From Pyxidicoccus sp. MSG2 (GTDB taxonomy: Bacteria; Myxococcota; Myxococcia; Myxococcales; Myxococcaceae): 64,000 nucleotides of DNA. Of this stretch, positions 49,043 to 57,634 are shown one piece after another. The translations under genes and the position numbers were made by a program. Below the pieces are notes generated by a model. The model was not told where the DNA came from. It ran no database searches and saw only the letters and a list, made by a program, of their open reading frames with translations. The stretch is from the NCBI RefSeq assembly GCF_026626705.1, contig NZ_JAPNKC010000001.1, forward strand, positions 6,466,001 through 6,530,000. Reading direction: 5' to 3'. Every line of letters starts with the position of its first letter. Positions within the stretch are counted from its first letter, which is position 1.

Positions 49043-49366
49043 ATGAGCCTGAAGGTGGAAGACGTGAAGGTGGGAACCGGCACCGAGGCGACGGCCGGCA
49101 AGTCGGTGACGGTGCACTACGTGGGGACGCTGACCAGCGGCTCCAAGTTCGACAGCAGCCGGGACCGGGGCCAGGGCTTCTCCTTCCGGCTCGGCGCGGG
49201 CCAGGTCATCGAGGGCTGGGACAAGGGTGTCGCCGGCATGAAGGTGGGCGGCGTGCGCAAGCTCACCATTCCCCCGGAGATGGGCTACGGCGCGCGCGGC
49301 TACCCGCCCGTCATCCCCCCCAACTCCACCCTCCTGTTCGAAGTCGAGCTGCTGGAAGTCCGCTAA
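49043..49366 (+). CDS. FKBP-type peptidyl-prolyl cis-trans isomerase
   Basis: The 107-residue single-domain FKBP contains VTVHYVGTLTSGSKFDSSRD, the conserved QVIEGWDKGVAGMKVGGVRK and LTIPPEMGYGARGYPPVIPP with NSTLLFEVELLEVR. All active-site aromatics of the family are present (Y, F, W, Y). It is cytoplasmic by lack of a signal. AGGAGAGG precedes ATG 49043. The thioredoxin gene follows 17 bases downstream, so the two folding-related genes form an operon. About 150 GC-rich bases upstream probably hold their promoter. Confidence 0.95.
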   Translation: MSLKVEDVKVGTGTEATAGKSVTVHYVGTLTSGSKFDSSRDRGQGFSFRLGAGQVIEGWDKGVAGMKVGGVRKLTIPPEMGYGARGYPPVIPPNSTLLFEVELLEVR

Positions 49367-49383
49367 AGGAAGCGAGGCGCGTC

Positions 49384-49761
49384 ATGGCGGCGGTGGAAAT
49401 CACGAAGGACAACTTCAAGGAGACGGTGTCGAAGGAAGGCATCGTCGTCCTCGACTGGTGGGCGGCGTGGTGCGGCCCGTGTCGGGCCTTCGCGCCCACG
49501 TTCGAAGCGGCCTCCGGCAAGCACCCGGACATCGTCTTCGGGAAGATTGATACGGACGCCCAGCCGGAGCTGTCCGGCGCGTTCGAGATTCGCTCCATCC
49601 CCACGCTGATGGTCTTCCGCGACGGCATCCTCCTGTTCGAGCAGCCCGGAGCGCTTCCGGCCGCCGCGCTGGAGGACCTCGTCAAACAGGTGCGTGCGCT
49701 CGACATGGAGCAGGTGAAGAAGGAAGTCGAAGCGCGCCGCAACGAGCCGCCCCAGGCCTGA
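49384..49761 (+). CDS. Thioredoxin family protein
   Basis: The 125-residue thioredoxin fold has the standard active site VVLDWWAAWCGPCRAFAPTF (CGPC), the cis-proline in IRSIPTLMVFRDG, and then a C-terminal extension of about 20 charged residues (ALDMEQVKKEVEARRNE). It is a disulfide reductase in the cytoplasm. The motif WWAAWCGPC replaces the usual DFWAxWCGPC, keeping the CGPC redox pair. It is the second gene in the FKBP operon. A terminator hairpin follows at 49785. ATG 49384 is preceded by AAGGAAGCGAGG. Confidence 0.95.
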   Translation: MAAVEITKDNFKETVSKEGIVVLDWWAAWCGPCRAFAPTFEAASGKHPDIVFGKIDTDAQPELSGAFEIRSIPTLMVFRDGILLFEQPGALPAAALEDLVKQVRALDMEQVKKEVEARRNEPPQA

Positions 49762-49784
49762 CGCGGGGTGGACTTCGACGTGGG

Positions 49785-49808
49785 CGGGGCTCCCCTCGGG
49801 GAGCCCCG
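49785..49808. terminator. GC hairpin between convergent genes
   Basis: CGGGGCTCCC, CTCG, GGGAGCCCCG: a 10 bp perfect stem with a tetraloop. It lies 24 bases after the thioredoxin stop and 17 bases before the convergent stop at 49826. Confidence 0.75.
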
Positions 49809-49825
49809 GCCGGCGGCGTGGCGGG

Positions 49826-50416
49826 CTACCAGCTCACGAGCAGCGTGAAGGACGAATAGGGCGGCTCGCCGGACTCCAGCTCCACCCGGAAGGTGAGCTG
49901 GGGGTTGCCCTTGAGCAGCCCGCTGAGCGCCATGCCGCGGCTCCACGCGGGACCGAAGAACTCGTCCCGGAAGATGAGCCGGGCCGAGCGGTCCGAGACG
50001 CGCTCGTACTCGCGCTCGCCGAAGGTGGAGGTGGCGCCGGCCATGCCCTGCGTCACGGACAGGCCCTCGTTCGGGTCCTTGCCGGCGACGGAGAGCACCA
50101 TCTCCCCCACGGGCGCGGAGAAGATGAGGTTGGCCGCGTGGAAGGACAGCTTCTCCACCGCGTCCGAGTACGTCAGGCCCGTGGCCACCAGTGCGGTGGC
50201 GCCCTCGTGGAGCAGCTGGAGGTACTCGCTCACGGGGCGGAACGCCGGGGCGCCCCGGGAGGAGGTGGCGCGCGGAGGCGGGCTCCCTTCCCCATCCAGG
50301 GGCTTCCCCGTCAGCTCGGCGATGCTCTGCCGGAGGCTCTGGAGGAAGAGGTCCAGCACGGTGTGCTCGGGCTTGCACAGGGCGATGCGGGCTTGGAGGA
50401 GCTCTGGAGCGTCCAT
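49826..50416 (-). CDS. TIGR02265/DUF2378-type myxobacterial protein
   Basis: The 196-residue protein resembles the large TIGR02265 (DUF2378) family of short cytoplasmic proteins found almost only in Myxococcales. A helical first third (LDLFLQSLRQSIAELTGKPL) leads to YLQLLHEGATALVATGLTYS, then AVEKLSFHAANLIFSAPVGE, GATSTFGEREYERVSDRSAR and FFGPAWSRGMALSGLLKG. The ending FRVELESGEPPYSSFTLLVS is as I recall it for this family. The function is not known; members are highly amplified in myxobacteria. ATG 50416 is the start. It supports a myxobacterial origin of the window. Confidence 0.7.
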   Translation of the reverse strand: MDAPELLQARIALCKPEHTVLDLFLQSLRQSIAELTGKPLDGEGSPPPRATSSRGAPAFRPVSEYLQLLHEGATALVATGLTYSDAVEKLSFHAANLIFSAPVGEMVLSVAGKDPNEGLSVTQGMAGATSTFGEREYERVSDRSARLIFRDEFFGPAWSRGMALSGLLKGNPQLTFRVELESGEPPYSSFTLLVSW

Positions 50417-50612
50417 ACCTCCTATCTACCCCAGTGCGCGCTCGTCAGGGGAGCGGGGAGGGGGGCAGGAGGGGATGCGCCGGCAGGGGGAACTCGCCCC
50501 GGGCATGGCGTGTTGGACAAAGAGCGCTTCATGGCGGGCTGGCCCTCGGGGGCCTGCTCCGCTGCCCGCTCCCCTCCCACGACGCGGCGTTGCCCCGCAG
50601 ACGGATTGAAAG

Positions 50613-51869
50613 GTGTCTTCCTCGCTCTCCCATCTCCCCGCCGTCCCTCCCAGCTCTCCCGCCGACGAGCTCGAGCCGCCCCGCGCGCGCATCCTCCTGG
50701 TGGACGACGTCCCCGCCAACCTGCTGGCCTTGAAGGCCATATTGGAGTCGCTGGGACAGGAGCTGGTGACGGTCCGCTCGGGAGAGGAGGCTCTGAGGGA
50801 GCTGCTGCGCGGCGACTTCGCCTGCATCCTGATGGACGTGCAGATGCCGGGGCTGGACGGCCTGGAGACGGCCCGCCTCATCCGCGCCCGCGAGCGGACG
50901 CGGCACGTGCCTCTCCTCTTCATCACCGCGCTCAGCCGCGAGGCGGCGTACATCGCCCGGGGCTATGCCCAGGGCGCGGTGGACTACCTGCTCAAGCCGG
51001 TGGACCCTGACATCCTGCGCGCCAAGGTGCAGGTGTTCGTGGACCTGTACCTGCGCGGCGAAGAAGTGAAGCGCCAGGCGCTGGAGCTGGCGGAGCAGCG
51101 GCGCGCGGCGGAGGAGCTGCAGCGCGCGGCGGTGCTGGGACAGCAGTTGGTGGGCGTCGTCGGCCACGACATCCGCACGCCCCTGTCCGTCATCCTCACC
51201 ACGGCGAAGGCCCAGCTCGACTCCCAGGCGCTGCCCGCCGCGCAGCGCAAGGCCTTCGAGCGCGTGGCGCGGGGCGGTGAGCGCGTCCAGCAGATTGTCG
51301 ACCTGCTGCTGGACTTCACGCGCACCCGCCTGGGCGGCGGCATTCCCGTCGTCCCCCAGGCCGGAGACCTGAACGACCTGTGCATCCGGGTGGTGGACGA
51401 GCTGCACGTGACGCGGCCGGGCCGGGTCATCCAGTGCGACTTCGCGCGCGACAGCCTGCACGGCGCGTGGGATTTGGAGCGCATGGCGCAGGTGGTGTCC
51501 AACCTGCTGGACAACGCGCTGAAGTACAGCCCGGAGGGGACGCCGGTGCGCCTGTCCACCTGGGAGACGGGCGAGGGCGTCTACCTGGAGGTCCACAACG
51601 CGGGTTCGCCCATTCCCCCCAAGCTGCTGCCGCACCTGTTCCAGCCCTTCCGCCGGGGCGAGGGCTCCTCCGAGGCCACGGCCCGCGAGAGCCTGGGCCT
51701 GGGCCTCTACATCGCGCAGAGCATCGTCCAGGCGCACCGGGGCACGCTCGGCGTGCGCTCCACGGAAGGGGAGGGCACGGCGTTCCGCGTCTGCCTGCCC
51801 CGCCACCTGGACGCCCGCCAGCCCGCTCCCTGTGAAGCGTCGCCGGAAGCAATGCCGATGACCGCCTGA
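50613..51869 (+). CDS. Response regulator-histidine kinase hybrid (REC domain first, no sensor domain)
   Basis: The 418-residue soluble protein has an N-terminal receiver domain (RILLVDDVPANLLALKAILE, phospho-Asp in FACILMDVQMPGLDGLETAR, Lys in VDYLLKPVDPDILRAKV). A coiled linker follows, then a HisKA domain (GVVGHDIRTPLSVILT) and a HATPase domain (NLLDNALKYSPEG, ESLGLGLYIAQSIVQAHRG). It has no membrane segment. It would receive a phosphate from another kinase and act as a relay or autokinase. GTG 50613 is chosen as start, since no ATG fits better. It converges with the 51876 gene with 6 bases between the two stops. Confidence 0.92.
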   Translation: MSSSLSHLPAVPPSSPADELEPPRARILLVDDVPANLLALKAILESLGQELVTVRSGEEALRELLRGDFACILMDVQMPGLDGLETARLIRARERTRHVPLLFITALSREAAYIARGYAQGAVDYLLKPVDPDILRAKVQVFVDLYLRGEEVKRQALELAEQRRAAEELQRAAVLGQQLVGVVGHDIRTPLSVILTTAKAQLDSQALPAAQRKAFERVARGGERVQQIVDLLLDFTRTRLGGGIPVVPQAGDLNDLCIRVVDELHVTRPGRVIQCDFARDSLHGAWDLERMAQVVSNLLDNALKYSPEGTPVRLSTWETGEGVYLEVHNAGSPIPPKLLPHLFQPFRRGEGSSEATARESLGLGLYIAQSIVQAHRGTLGVRSTEGEGTAFRVCLPRHLDARQPAPCEASPEAMPMTA

Positions 51870-51875
51870 CGCCGG

Positions 51876-52160
51876 CTACCGGGACGAGCCTCCCTGCTGG
51901 ACGTCCACCTGTACGAGGCGCTGGACGGTGAGCGCCCGCAGGTTGGCGTCGACGGAGAAGAAGATGAGGGCCGCGCCCACGTTCGCGACGAAGCCGTCGT
52001 CCTCGCGCTGCAGCCGCGCCAGCAGTTGCTCGGGCGAGCCCTGCTCCAGCGCCGCGGCGAGGTTCTCCAGGTGCGTCTCGATGTGGAGTCGCACGTCCTC
52101 CGGGAGTCGCTTGAGCTGGAACTCCGCGGATTGGGAGATGAAGATGCGGCCGGGGTGCAT
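51876..52160 (-). CDS. Small hypothetical protein
   Basis: The 94-residue frame reads GRIFISQSAEFQLKRLPEDV then RLHIETHLENLAAALEQG, and DGFVANVGAALIFFSVDANL with RALTVQRLVQVDVQ. The pattern of a basic helical half followed by three beta strands recalls the ParE/RelE superfamily fold, but no catalytic residues can be assigned and no antitoxin gene is adjacent. ATG 52160 starts at the conserved-looking part; ATG 52226 adds 22 less likely residues. The function is unknown. Confidence 0.5.
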   Translation of the reverse strand: MHPGRIFISQSAEFQLKRLPEDVRLHIETHLENLAAALEQGSPEQLLARLQREDDGFVANVGAALIFFSVDANLRALTVQRLVQVDVQQGGSSR

Positions 52161-52292
52161 GTCGGGGGACTCGGTGAAGGGACCGTTCCAGACTGTGTAT
52201 CCCGGGACGCAGCGGCCAGTCGCCAACAGTTCGGTGCGGTGGACGATTGTTCATCCCGCTACACCCCGTGCACCCGGGGCGACCCTCGCTCC

Positions 52293-53180
52293 TCACCTCG
52301 CGACGGTGCAGACGCCTCCGCCGTTGAGGTGGGCCTGGTCGACGATGCTCCGGGTGATGAACTCCTGGAGCGTCCTCACGTCATACGCGCCCGGGAGGTA
52401 GACGACGGGCTGCCCGCCCGAATCCCTCAGCTCCCGGCCCTCGCTGTCACGCAGGTCCGTGAGTTGCTGTGAGGCGAGGCCCTCGGGAGTGATGACGCCG
52501 TCCGCCCCGGCGGTGGCGGCGATGGCGTCGAAGCGCAGCCGCACGCCTTTGTGGGTGCCCAGCCGGTCATAGAACATGTGCTCGGCGTGGATGGTGACCT
52601 CGGCTTCGGCCACGGAGGCCTCGGGCACGATGATGCCCCGGGTGCCGTCCACACCGTTGATGCAGTCCCGCATGCGCGCATCCACGGGGAAGCCCATCCG
52701 GAAGGTGAGCACGCCCACGCCGGCCTTCACCGCGCGCCCCTCCACGAAGTAGCTGAAGCCGCGCTCGCGCATCATCGCCGCGTCCTCAGCGGACACCTGC
52801 CCGTCCGCCAGTTCGGTGCCGTCCCGGGGCGGGCTCAGCCGGAAGCCCACGTCCCAGCGGCCCGCGGGCAGGCCCTTCAGTTCCGCCAGGGGCACGTCGC
52901 CCTTCTGCACGTCCACCAGCACGTGTCGCTTGCTCGTGTGCACCTCTCCGGCGGCGGAGGTGAGGGTGAAGTCCCCCAGCGACACGAGGTAGCGGGTGAA
53001 CTGGATGGACCAGCCGTCCTCGAAGAGGGTGTCCGGCAGGCCGCGCTGGGTGCCGTCTCCTCCGCTCATCGTCACCTTCACGTCGCCCGTGGCCACGTTG
53101 TCGCAGGCCGCGCCCGCGAGCGCCCAGGCCACCAGCACCGCGCACCCCACCGTCCGGGATTTCCATTGTCGTGCGTTCAT
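52293..53180 (-). CDS. Lipoprotein of the TonB-receptor cluster (metal-handling candidate)
   Basis: The 295-residue lipoprotein (signal AVLVAWALAGAAC, Cys 26) has a beta-rich body. Segments include DGWSIQFTRYLVSLGDFTLT, GLPAGRWDVGFRLSPPRDG, GFSYFVEGRAVKAGVG, a CINGVDGTRG loop with one Cys, and EVTIHAEHMFYDRLGTHKG, which holds paired His residues. The C-terminal part has LRFDAIAATAGADGVITPEG. It recalls MbnP-type and related periplasmic metal-handling lipoproteins by overall plan, but I cannot assign the family firmly. It is divergent from the TonB receptor, and the Fur-like operator at 53197 covers its start region 17 bp before ATG 53180. The context suggests that it feeds or receives a metal or chelate from the receptor. 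Confidence 0.7.
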   Translation of the reverse strand: MNARQWKSRTVGCAVLVAWALAGAACDNVATGDVKVTMSGGDGTQRGLPDTLFEDGWSIQFTRYLVSLGDFTLTSAAGEVHTSKRHVLVDVQKGDVPLAELKGLPAGRWDVGFRLSPPRDGTELADGQVSAEDAAMMRERGFSYFVEGRAVKAGVGVLTFRMGFPVDARMRDCINGVDGTRGIIVPEASVAEAEVTIHAEHMFYDRLGTHKGVRLRFDAIAATAGADGVITPEGLASQQLTDLRDSEGRELRDSGGQPVVYLPGAYDVRTLQEFITRSIVDQAHLNGGGVCTVAR

Positions 53181-53196
53181 GTTTCGTGGATGTAAA

Positions 53197-53211
53197 TGCA
53201 ACTATGTTGCA
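53197..53211. promoter_or_regulatory. Fur-family-like dyad operator, site 1
   Basis: TGCAAC-TAT-GTTGCA, a perfect 6-3-6 palindrome in the divergent region between the lipoprotein (ATG 53180) and the TonB receptor (GTG 53322). The preceding bases GGATGTA are shared with site 3 at 63409. The form resembles alphaproteobacterial Fur/Mur boxes (TGCAA...TTGCA) and other Fur-family sites. Confidence 0.6.
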
Positions 53212-53321
53212 AGTCAATCCGGGGCTGGGGTATCTGGGCATGGAGGTGCCCCGGACTTCTGGCCCGCCCGTTGGGTGGGTGGAGTCCGGGGGCCCGTGCC
53301 ATCTGGAGCGAGGTCCTCACC

Positions 53322-55856
53322 GTGTGGATTCCGACGCTGGTGCTCTGCGTGCTGAGCGCCACGGCCGACGTGCCCGTGACGCCGCCCGTGCCCCTGGAGG
53401 CGGCACCCCCGGTGCTGCCGGCGGGAGTGCCTCCTCCCGAGGTTCCCGCCACGGTGCTCCTGCGAGTCACCATCGATACGGCTGGAGAGGTATCCCATGT
53501 GGAGGTGCGGCAGTCGGCGGGCGTGGCGTTCGACCGGGCGGCGATGGACGCCGCCGTGCGCTGGCGGTTCCAGCCGGCGCGACGGGGCGAGGAGCGGATT
53601 GAAGTGCGGGCCGATGTGCCCGTCACCTTCGTGCCTCCAGTGCACGGGCATCACCTGGAGCCCGTGGACGGGGAGGAGGAGGCTGCGCGGGAGCCGGCGC
53701 TCGTGGACGGTGGAGGCGTACCGACCGACCCGGACGCGCCGCCTCCCGTGGCCGCCGCCGACGCTCCCGCCTTCTCCACCACCGTGCGCGGCACGGCGAG
53801 CGCGCCGCCGCCCGTCGCGGTGGGGGACCTCTACATTCCCGTGGGGCAGCTCGCGGACGTGCCGCGTCACTCGGCGGCGGACCTGATGCTGCTGGCTCCC
53901 GGCGTCATGCTCGCCAATCACGGCGGCGAGGGCCACGCGGAGACCCTCTTCATCCGGGGCTTCGACGCGGGCGAGGGCAAGGACGTGGAGCTTCGACTCA
54001 ACGGCGTGCCCCTCAACGAGGTCTCCCACGCTCACGGACACGGCTACGCGGACACGTACTTCATCATCCCGGAGTTGGTCGAAGCCCTGCGCGTCACCGA
54101 AGGCCCCTTCGACCCGTCTCAAGGCGACTTCGGCGTGGCGGGCACGGTGGAGTACCAGCTCGGCCTGGAGCGCCGGGGCCTCACCGCCTCCGTTGCCTAC
54201 GGCAGCTTCGCCTCGCGCCGGCTGGCGCTGGTGTGGGGCCCGCCCGAGTCGAACAGCGCCACCTTCGTGGGGCTGCTGCTGCGCCAGGGCCACGGCTTCG
54301 GCCCCAACCGCGCGCACGCCAGCGCGGGCGCCATGGCCCAGGTGGAGCTGCGCCTGGGCGACGAGACGCGGCTGCGCCTGTTCGGCACCAGCTACGGCAT
54401 GCGCTTCTCCTCGGCGGGCGTGGTGCGGGAGACGGACGTGGTGGACGCGCGGCTTCCCTGCGCGTCCGATGCGGAATCACAGTTCTTCTGCCTCTACGAC
54501 GCCAACCAGGGCGGCGCGGGCCAGCGCCACATCCTCTCCGCCGAGCTGTCGTCCCGCCTGAAGCGCGGAGGACGCTTCGTGCAGCAGGGCTACGTCGTCC
54601 TCCGGCAGACGCGCATCCGCGACAACTTCACCGGCTTCCTGCAGGACACGCCGCCCGGAGAGGAGGCCCAGCGCGGAGACAACACCGAGGGCTACTACCA
54701 GGGCTCCACCGTGGGCCTGCGCGGACGCTACACGCCGGGACTCACGCTGCTCGGACACCCCCGACCGCTGGAGCTGGGCTACGAGGCCCGCTTCGACGAC
54801 GTGCACACGCGCTCGCGGCGCCTGCGGGACAGCGGCGGCGCGCCCTACACCACGCGCTTCGACAACCGGGTGCGCACCACCCAACTGGCGGCCCATGCCT
54901 CGCTGCGGGCCGCACCGCTGTCCTGGCTCACCCTGCGCGGCGGCGTGCGGCTGGACACCTTCCTCTTCGGCGTGGACGACGAGAACCGGCCCGCCGTGGA
55001 CCGGGGCGGCACGCGCATCCCCGAGGAGTCGCTGGAGGCCTACGGCTTCTTCGCCAGCCCGCGTGGCACCGCCGAGGTGCGGCTGTCTCCGCGGCTGAGC
55101 TGGCTCACCAGCGTGGGCCTGGGCGCGCGCTCCAGCGACGCGGCCGCCCTGTCCGACGCGGAGCTGGCGCCGTATGCGCGAGTCACGTCCGCGGAGACGG
55201 GGCTGGGGTGGCGACTGGAGGGCGAGGAGCGGCCCTACGCACTGGAGGCGCGCGGCGCCGTCTTCGCCACGCGCGTGTCGCAGGACTTCGTCTTCGACGA
55301 GAAGGCCGGCCGCAACCAGCCCATCGGCGCGTCGCAGCGACTGGGCGCCTTTGTCTCCGCGCGGGGGACGTGGCGGGAGCGGGTGGACGTGCAGGCCTCG
55401 CTCGCCTGGGCCCGCGCGACGCTGCCGGTGCCGGGCGCCTCCGCGTGGAAGGTCTGGGACGGCACGGTGATGCCGTACATCCCCCAGCTCCTGGGCCGGC
55501 TGGACGCGTCCGTGCGAGGCACCGCCACGGTGGTGGGGGAGCAGTTGGGGTGGAACGTGGCGGTGGGGCACAGCGCCGTCGGCCCCCGGCCGCTCCCGCT
55601 GGACCGCTTCAGCGACTCCGTCTTCCTCTTCGACGTGGCCACGCGCGCCAGGTGGAAGGACTTCGAGGTGGGGCTCGCCGTGGAGAATCTGCTCGACACG
55701 CGCTGGAGGGAGACCGAGTTCAACTACGTCTCCAACTTCCGCGGCCCGGATGCGCCCGCGTCGCTGCTGGCCACGCGGCACTTCTCCGCGGGCGCGCCGC
55801 GCACCTTCACGGGCACCTTCACGTTGTACCTGGACCTCCAGGAGGACACGCCATGA
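53322..55856 (+). CDS. TonB-dependent receptor with an N-terminal TonB_C-like domain
   Basis: The 844-residue protein begins with a short signal (WIPTLVLCVLSATADVP) and a Pro-rich spacer. A domain (about 40-105) that reads as a TonB C-terminal domain follows: VLLRVTIDTAGEVSHVEVRQ then SAGVAFDRAAMDAAVRWRFQ and ERIEVRADVPVTF. After a linker come the plug (PRHSAADLMLLAPGVMLANH, ETLFIRGFDAGEGKDVELRL, NGVPLNEVSHAHGHGYADTY, IRVTEGPFDP-type region) and a large barrel. The SHAHGHGYAD His cluster in the plug could bind a metal. It is not a classic TonB box receptor: the energy-coupling domain appears fused. GTG 53322 is the likely start. Its stop overlaps the next ATG (ATGA at 55853), so the two are translationally coupled. 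Confidence 0.88.
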   Translation: MWIPTLVLCVLSATADVPVTPPVPLEAAPPVLPAGVPPPEVPATVLLRVTIDTAGEVSHVEVRQSAGVAFDRAAMDAAVRWRFQPARRGEERIEVRADVPVTFVPPVHGHHLEPVDGEEEAAREPALVDGGGVPTDPDAPPPVAAADAPAFSTTVRGTASAPPPVAVGDLYIPVGQLADVPRHSAADLMLLAPGVMLANHGGEGHAETLFIRGFDAGEGKDVELRLNGVPLNEVSHAHGHGYADTYFIIPELVEALRVTEGPFDPSQGDFGVAGTVEYQLGLERRGLTASVAYGSFASRRLALVWGPPESNSATFVGLLLRQGHGFGPNRAHASAGAMAQVELRLGDETRLRLFGTSYGMRFSSAGVVRETDVVDARLPCASDAESQFFCLYDANQGGAGQRHILSAELSSRLKRGGRFVQQGYVVLRQTRIRDNFTGFLQDTPPGEEAQRGDNTEGYYQGSTVGLRGRYTPGLTLLGHPRPLELGYEARFDDVHTRSRRLRDSGGAPYTTRFDNRVRTTQLAAHASLRAAPLSWLTLRGGVRLDTFLFGVDDENRPAVDRGGTRIPEESLEAYGFFASPRGTAEVRLSPRLSWLTSVGLGARSSDAAALSDAELAPYARVTSAETGLGWRLEGEERPYALEARGAVFATRVSQDFVFDEKAGRNQPIGASQRLGAFVSARGTWRERVDVQASLAWARATLPVPGASAWKVWDGTVMPYIPQLLGRLDASVRGTATVVGEQLGWNVAVGHSAVGPRPLPLDRFSDSVFLFDVATRARWKDFEVGLAVENLLDTRWRETEFNYVSNFRGPDAPASLLATRHFSAGAPRTFTGTFTLYLDLQEDTP

Positions 55857-56677
55857 CGTCCCCGCTGCGCACCACGCGGCGCGCCTTCACGCTGATGCTG
55901 GGCACGGCCTTGTCGGGAGGCGTCGCCGCCTGCGGCCTGTCCGGCACCGGAGGCCGTGGCATCACCTTCCGCATGGGCCTGCGCACCGCGCTCGCGTCCG
56001 GTGAGACGGTGCCCGGTGAATTCACCACCGACACCGGCTGGCGTGTGCGGCTGTCCTCGGGGCGGATGGTGCTGGGCCCCATCTACCTCTTCGAGAATGC
56101 GTCACCCCTCCAGGCCAGCCGGCTGCGCCGCCTGGGAGAGTGGCTGCTGCCCTCCGCGCGGGCACACGAGGGGGACTTCTTCTCCGGAGGCCGGGTGCTG
56201 GGTGAGTGGGACCGCGAGGTGGTGTTCGACCTGCTGGCGGACGGTGGTGAGGCGCGGGTGCTGGGGCGCTCGCCGGGCATCGCCGGGCTCGCGCGCTCCT
56301 TCTCGCTGTTGCTCCAGCCTCCGTCGAAGGCGCTGGGCGCCGAGGGCGCGGTGCTGAACGGGCGCTCGGTGCTGCTGGAGGGCACGGCCTTTCGCCAGGA
56401 GCAGCGCGTGCCCTTCCGTGTCGCGCTGGACTTCCCTCCGCCGCTGGAGCTGCAGCGCGTGGACTTCGTGCCCATCGAAGCGGAGCTGGATGACGAGGGG
56501 CTCTTCGTCGTGGAGGTGCAGCCGCACCGCTGGTTCGAGGGCGCGCACTTCGACCGGCTCGAGGCGCCGCCCGGAGGGGGCCCCGTGGAGCTGACTCCGG
56601 AGACGCAGGTGCACCGCGCCCTGTCCGTCAACCTGCGCCGCTACACGGCGTTCGCCGGGACGTGGGCGCCGGCGTGA
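55853..56677 (+). CDS. Tat-type lipoprotein partner of the TonB receptor
   Basis: The 274-residue protein starts with a twin-arginine-like signal (TTRRAFTLMLGTALSGGVAA) and a lipobox cysteine (AAC, Cys 23). Mature segments include GWRVRLSSGRMVLGPIYLFE, LPSARAHEGDFFSGGRVLGE, ARSFSLLLQPPSKALGA and HRWFEGAHFDRLE. The AHEGDFFSGGRVLGEW stretch and paired His later suggest a metal site, in keeping with the His-rich receptor plug. It is translationally coupled to the receptor (ATGA overlap), so it is its dedicated partner. The family name is not known to me. A Tat route would mean folding, possibly metal loading, before export. Confidence 0.72.
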   Translation: MTSPLRTTRRAFTLMLGTALSGGVAACGLSGTGGRGITFRMGLRTALASGETVPGEFTTDTGWRVRLSSGRMVLGPIYLFENASPLQASRLRRLGEWLLPSARAHEGDFFSGGRVLGEWDREVVFDLLADGGEARVLGRSPGIAGLARSFSLLLQPPSKALGAEGAVLNGRSVLLEGTAFRQEQRVPFRVALDFPPPLELQRVDFVPIEAELDDEGLFVVEVQPHRWFEGAHFDRLEAPPGGGPVELTPETQVHRALSVNLRRYTAFAGTWAPA

Positions 56678-56795
56678 GGCGCTCACGTCCTCCGTGACTT
56701 CTTCGTCCTCCTCCAGCTTCAGCGCTGACGACTCGTTGCGTGGCGGAGGCGGGTTCAGCTCATCCTGGTCGTGGGAGTGCGGACTTCGTGTCCGC

Positions 56796-57566
56796 CTACC
56801 ACGGGGCGCAGCCACTGGAGTTGTCCAGGAGGGTCTTTTCGCGCACCTGAGGGGTCAGCTTCTCGTTCTCGATGAGGTACTTCACCCGGACCTGGTTGAC
56901 GTCTGGTCCGGCCGGGCAGTTGGAGCTGAAGGTGAGGTAGGTGACCGTCGGCCCCGCTCCGTCGAGGGAGGTGCTGAACCCCGGCTCGCTCGTGAAGTCA
57001 TCCGTGGCGGGGTGTCCGTGGCGCTCGTCCGAGCCGAGCATGCGTCCATCCGGTGCTCGGAGCGTCACGCGCAGGCTCTGCTCGACGGACTGGCCCGGGC
57101 CTTCCTTCTTCTCGAAGCTCTCCAGCAGCACGGCCGTCAGCGTGCCCTCCTTCTTCTTCCACGACTTCGACTGGACGACGCGCCATGCAGGCCCGAGCTG
57201 GGGACATGCCAGCGGCTCCGCCCACGTCACGTCGCGCGCGTACGCCGCGGACTCGAAGGCCTTGAGTGTCTCCAGCACCTTCGGCCCCGCCGCCGGCTCA
57301 CAGGCTCCGAGCACCACCACCACGAAGCCCGGCTTGAGTCCCGGTACGCTGGCGCTCGGGACGATGCGTGGGTAGCCCTCGGCCACCTTCAGCGTCCCGT
57401 TCCATTCGTTCTGCTTCGCGCGCTCCTGCCACCTGCCCAGGGACGCCTCGGCCTCGGCCGTGTCCTTGCCTCCACCCCAGATGATGAGCTGGGCCGGCCG
57501 GGGCTCCGCACCCGCCACGCCTGTCCACGCCAGTGCGACAGCCACCACGAACCCTCTCGTCTTCAT
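56796..57566 (-). CDS. Exported hypothetical protein
   Basis: The 256-residue protein has a Sec signal (MKTRGFVVAVALAWTGVAGA), with mature parts LIIWGGGKDTAEAEASLGRW, GLKPGFVVVVLGACEPAAGP, WRVVQSKSWKKKEGTLTAVL and TVTYLTFSSNCPAGPDVNQV. Four cysteines are present. The WGGGKDTAEAEASLxxW start resembles myxobacterial secreted proteins with an SPOR-like alpha/beta domain, but I cannot name the family. It is independent of its neighbours: it converges on the Tat-type lipoprotein gene at its 3' side, and the cytochrome gene lies upstream on the same strand with a 68 bp gap. Confidence 0.6.
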   Translation of the reverse strand: MKTRGFVVAVALAWTGVAGAEPRPAQLIIWGGGKDTAEAEASLGRWQERAKQNEWNGTLKVAEGYPRIVPSASVPGLKPGFVVVVLGACEPAAGPKVLETLKAFESAAYARDVTWAEPLACPQLGPAWRVVQSKSWKKKEGTLTAVLLESFEKKEGPGQSVEQSLRVTLRAPDGRMLGSDERHGHPATDDFTSEPGFSTSLDGAGPTVTYLTFSSNCPAGPDVNQVRVKYLIENEKLTPQVREKTLLDNSSGCAPW

Positions 57567-57634
57567 GCAGTCCCCTCGTTGTTCCGACGGTCCGGAATCC
57601 TACGCGGGATGGCCCTCTCCGACAGGAGGGCGAC

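Noticed and set aside
54233..56677. A long plus frame through the TonB receptor ending in the Tat-type lipoprotein
   Set aside because: The first 540 or so residues are an out-of-frame reading of the receptor; only the part from ATG 55853 is a gene.
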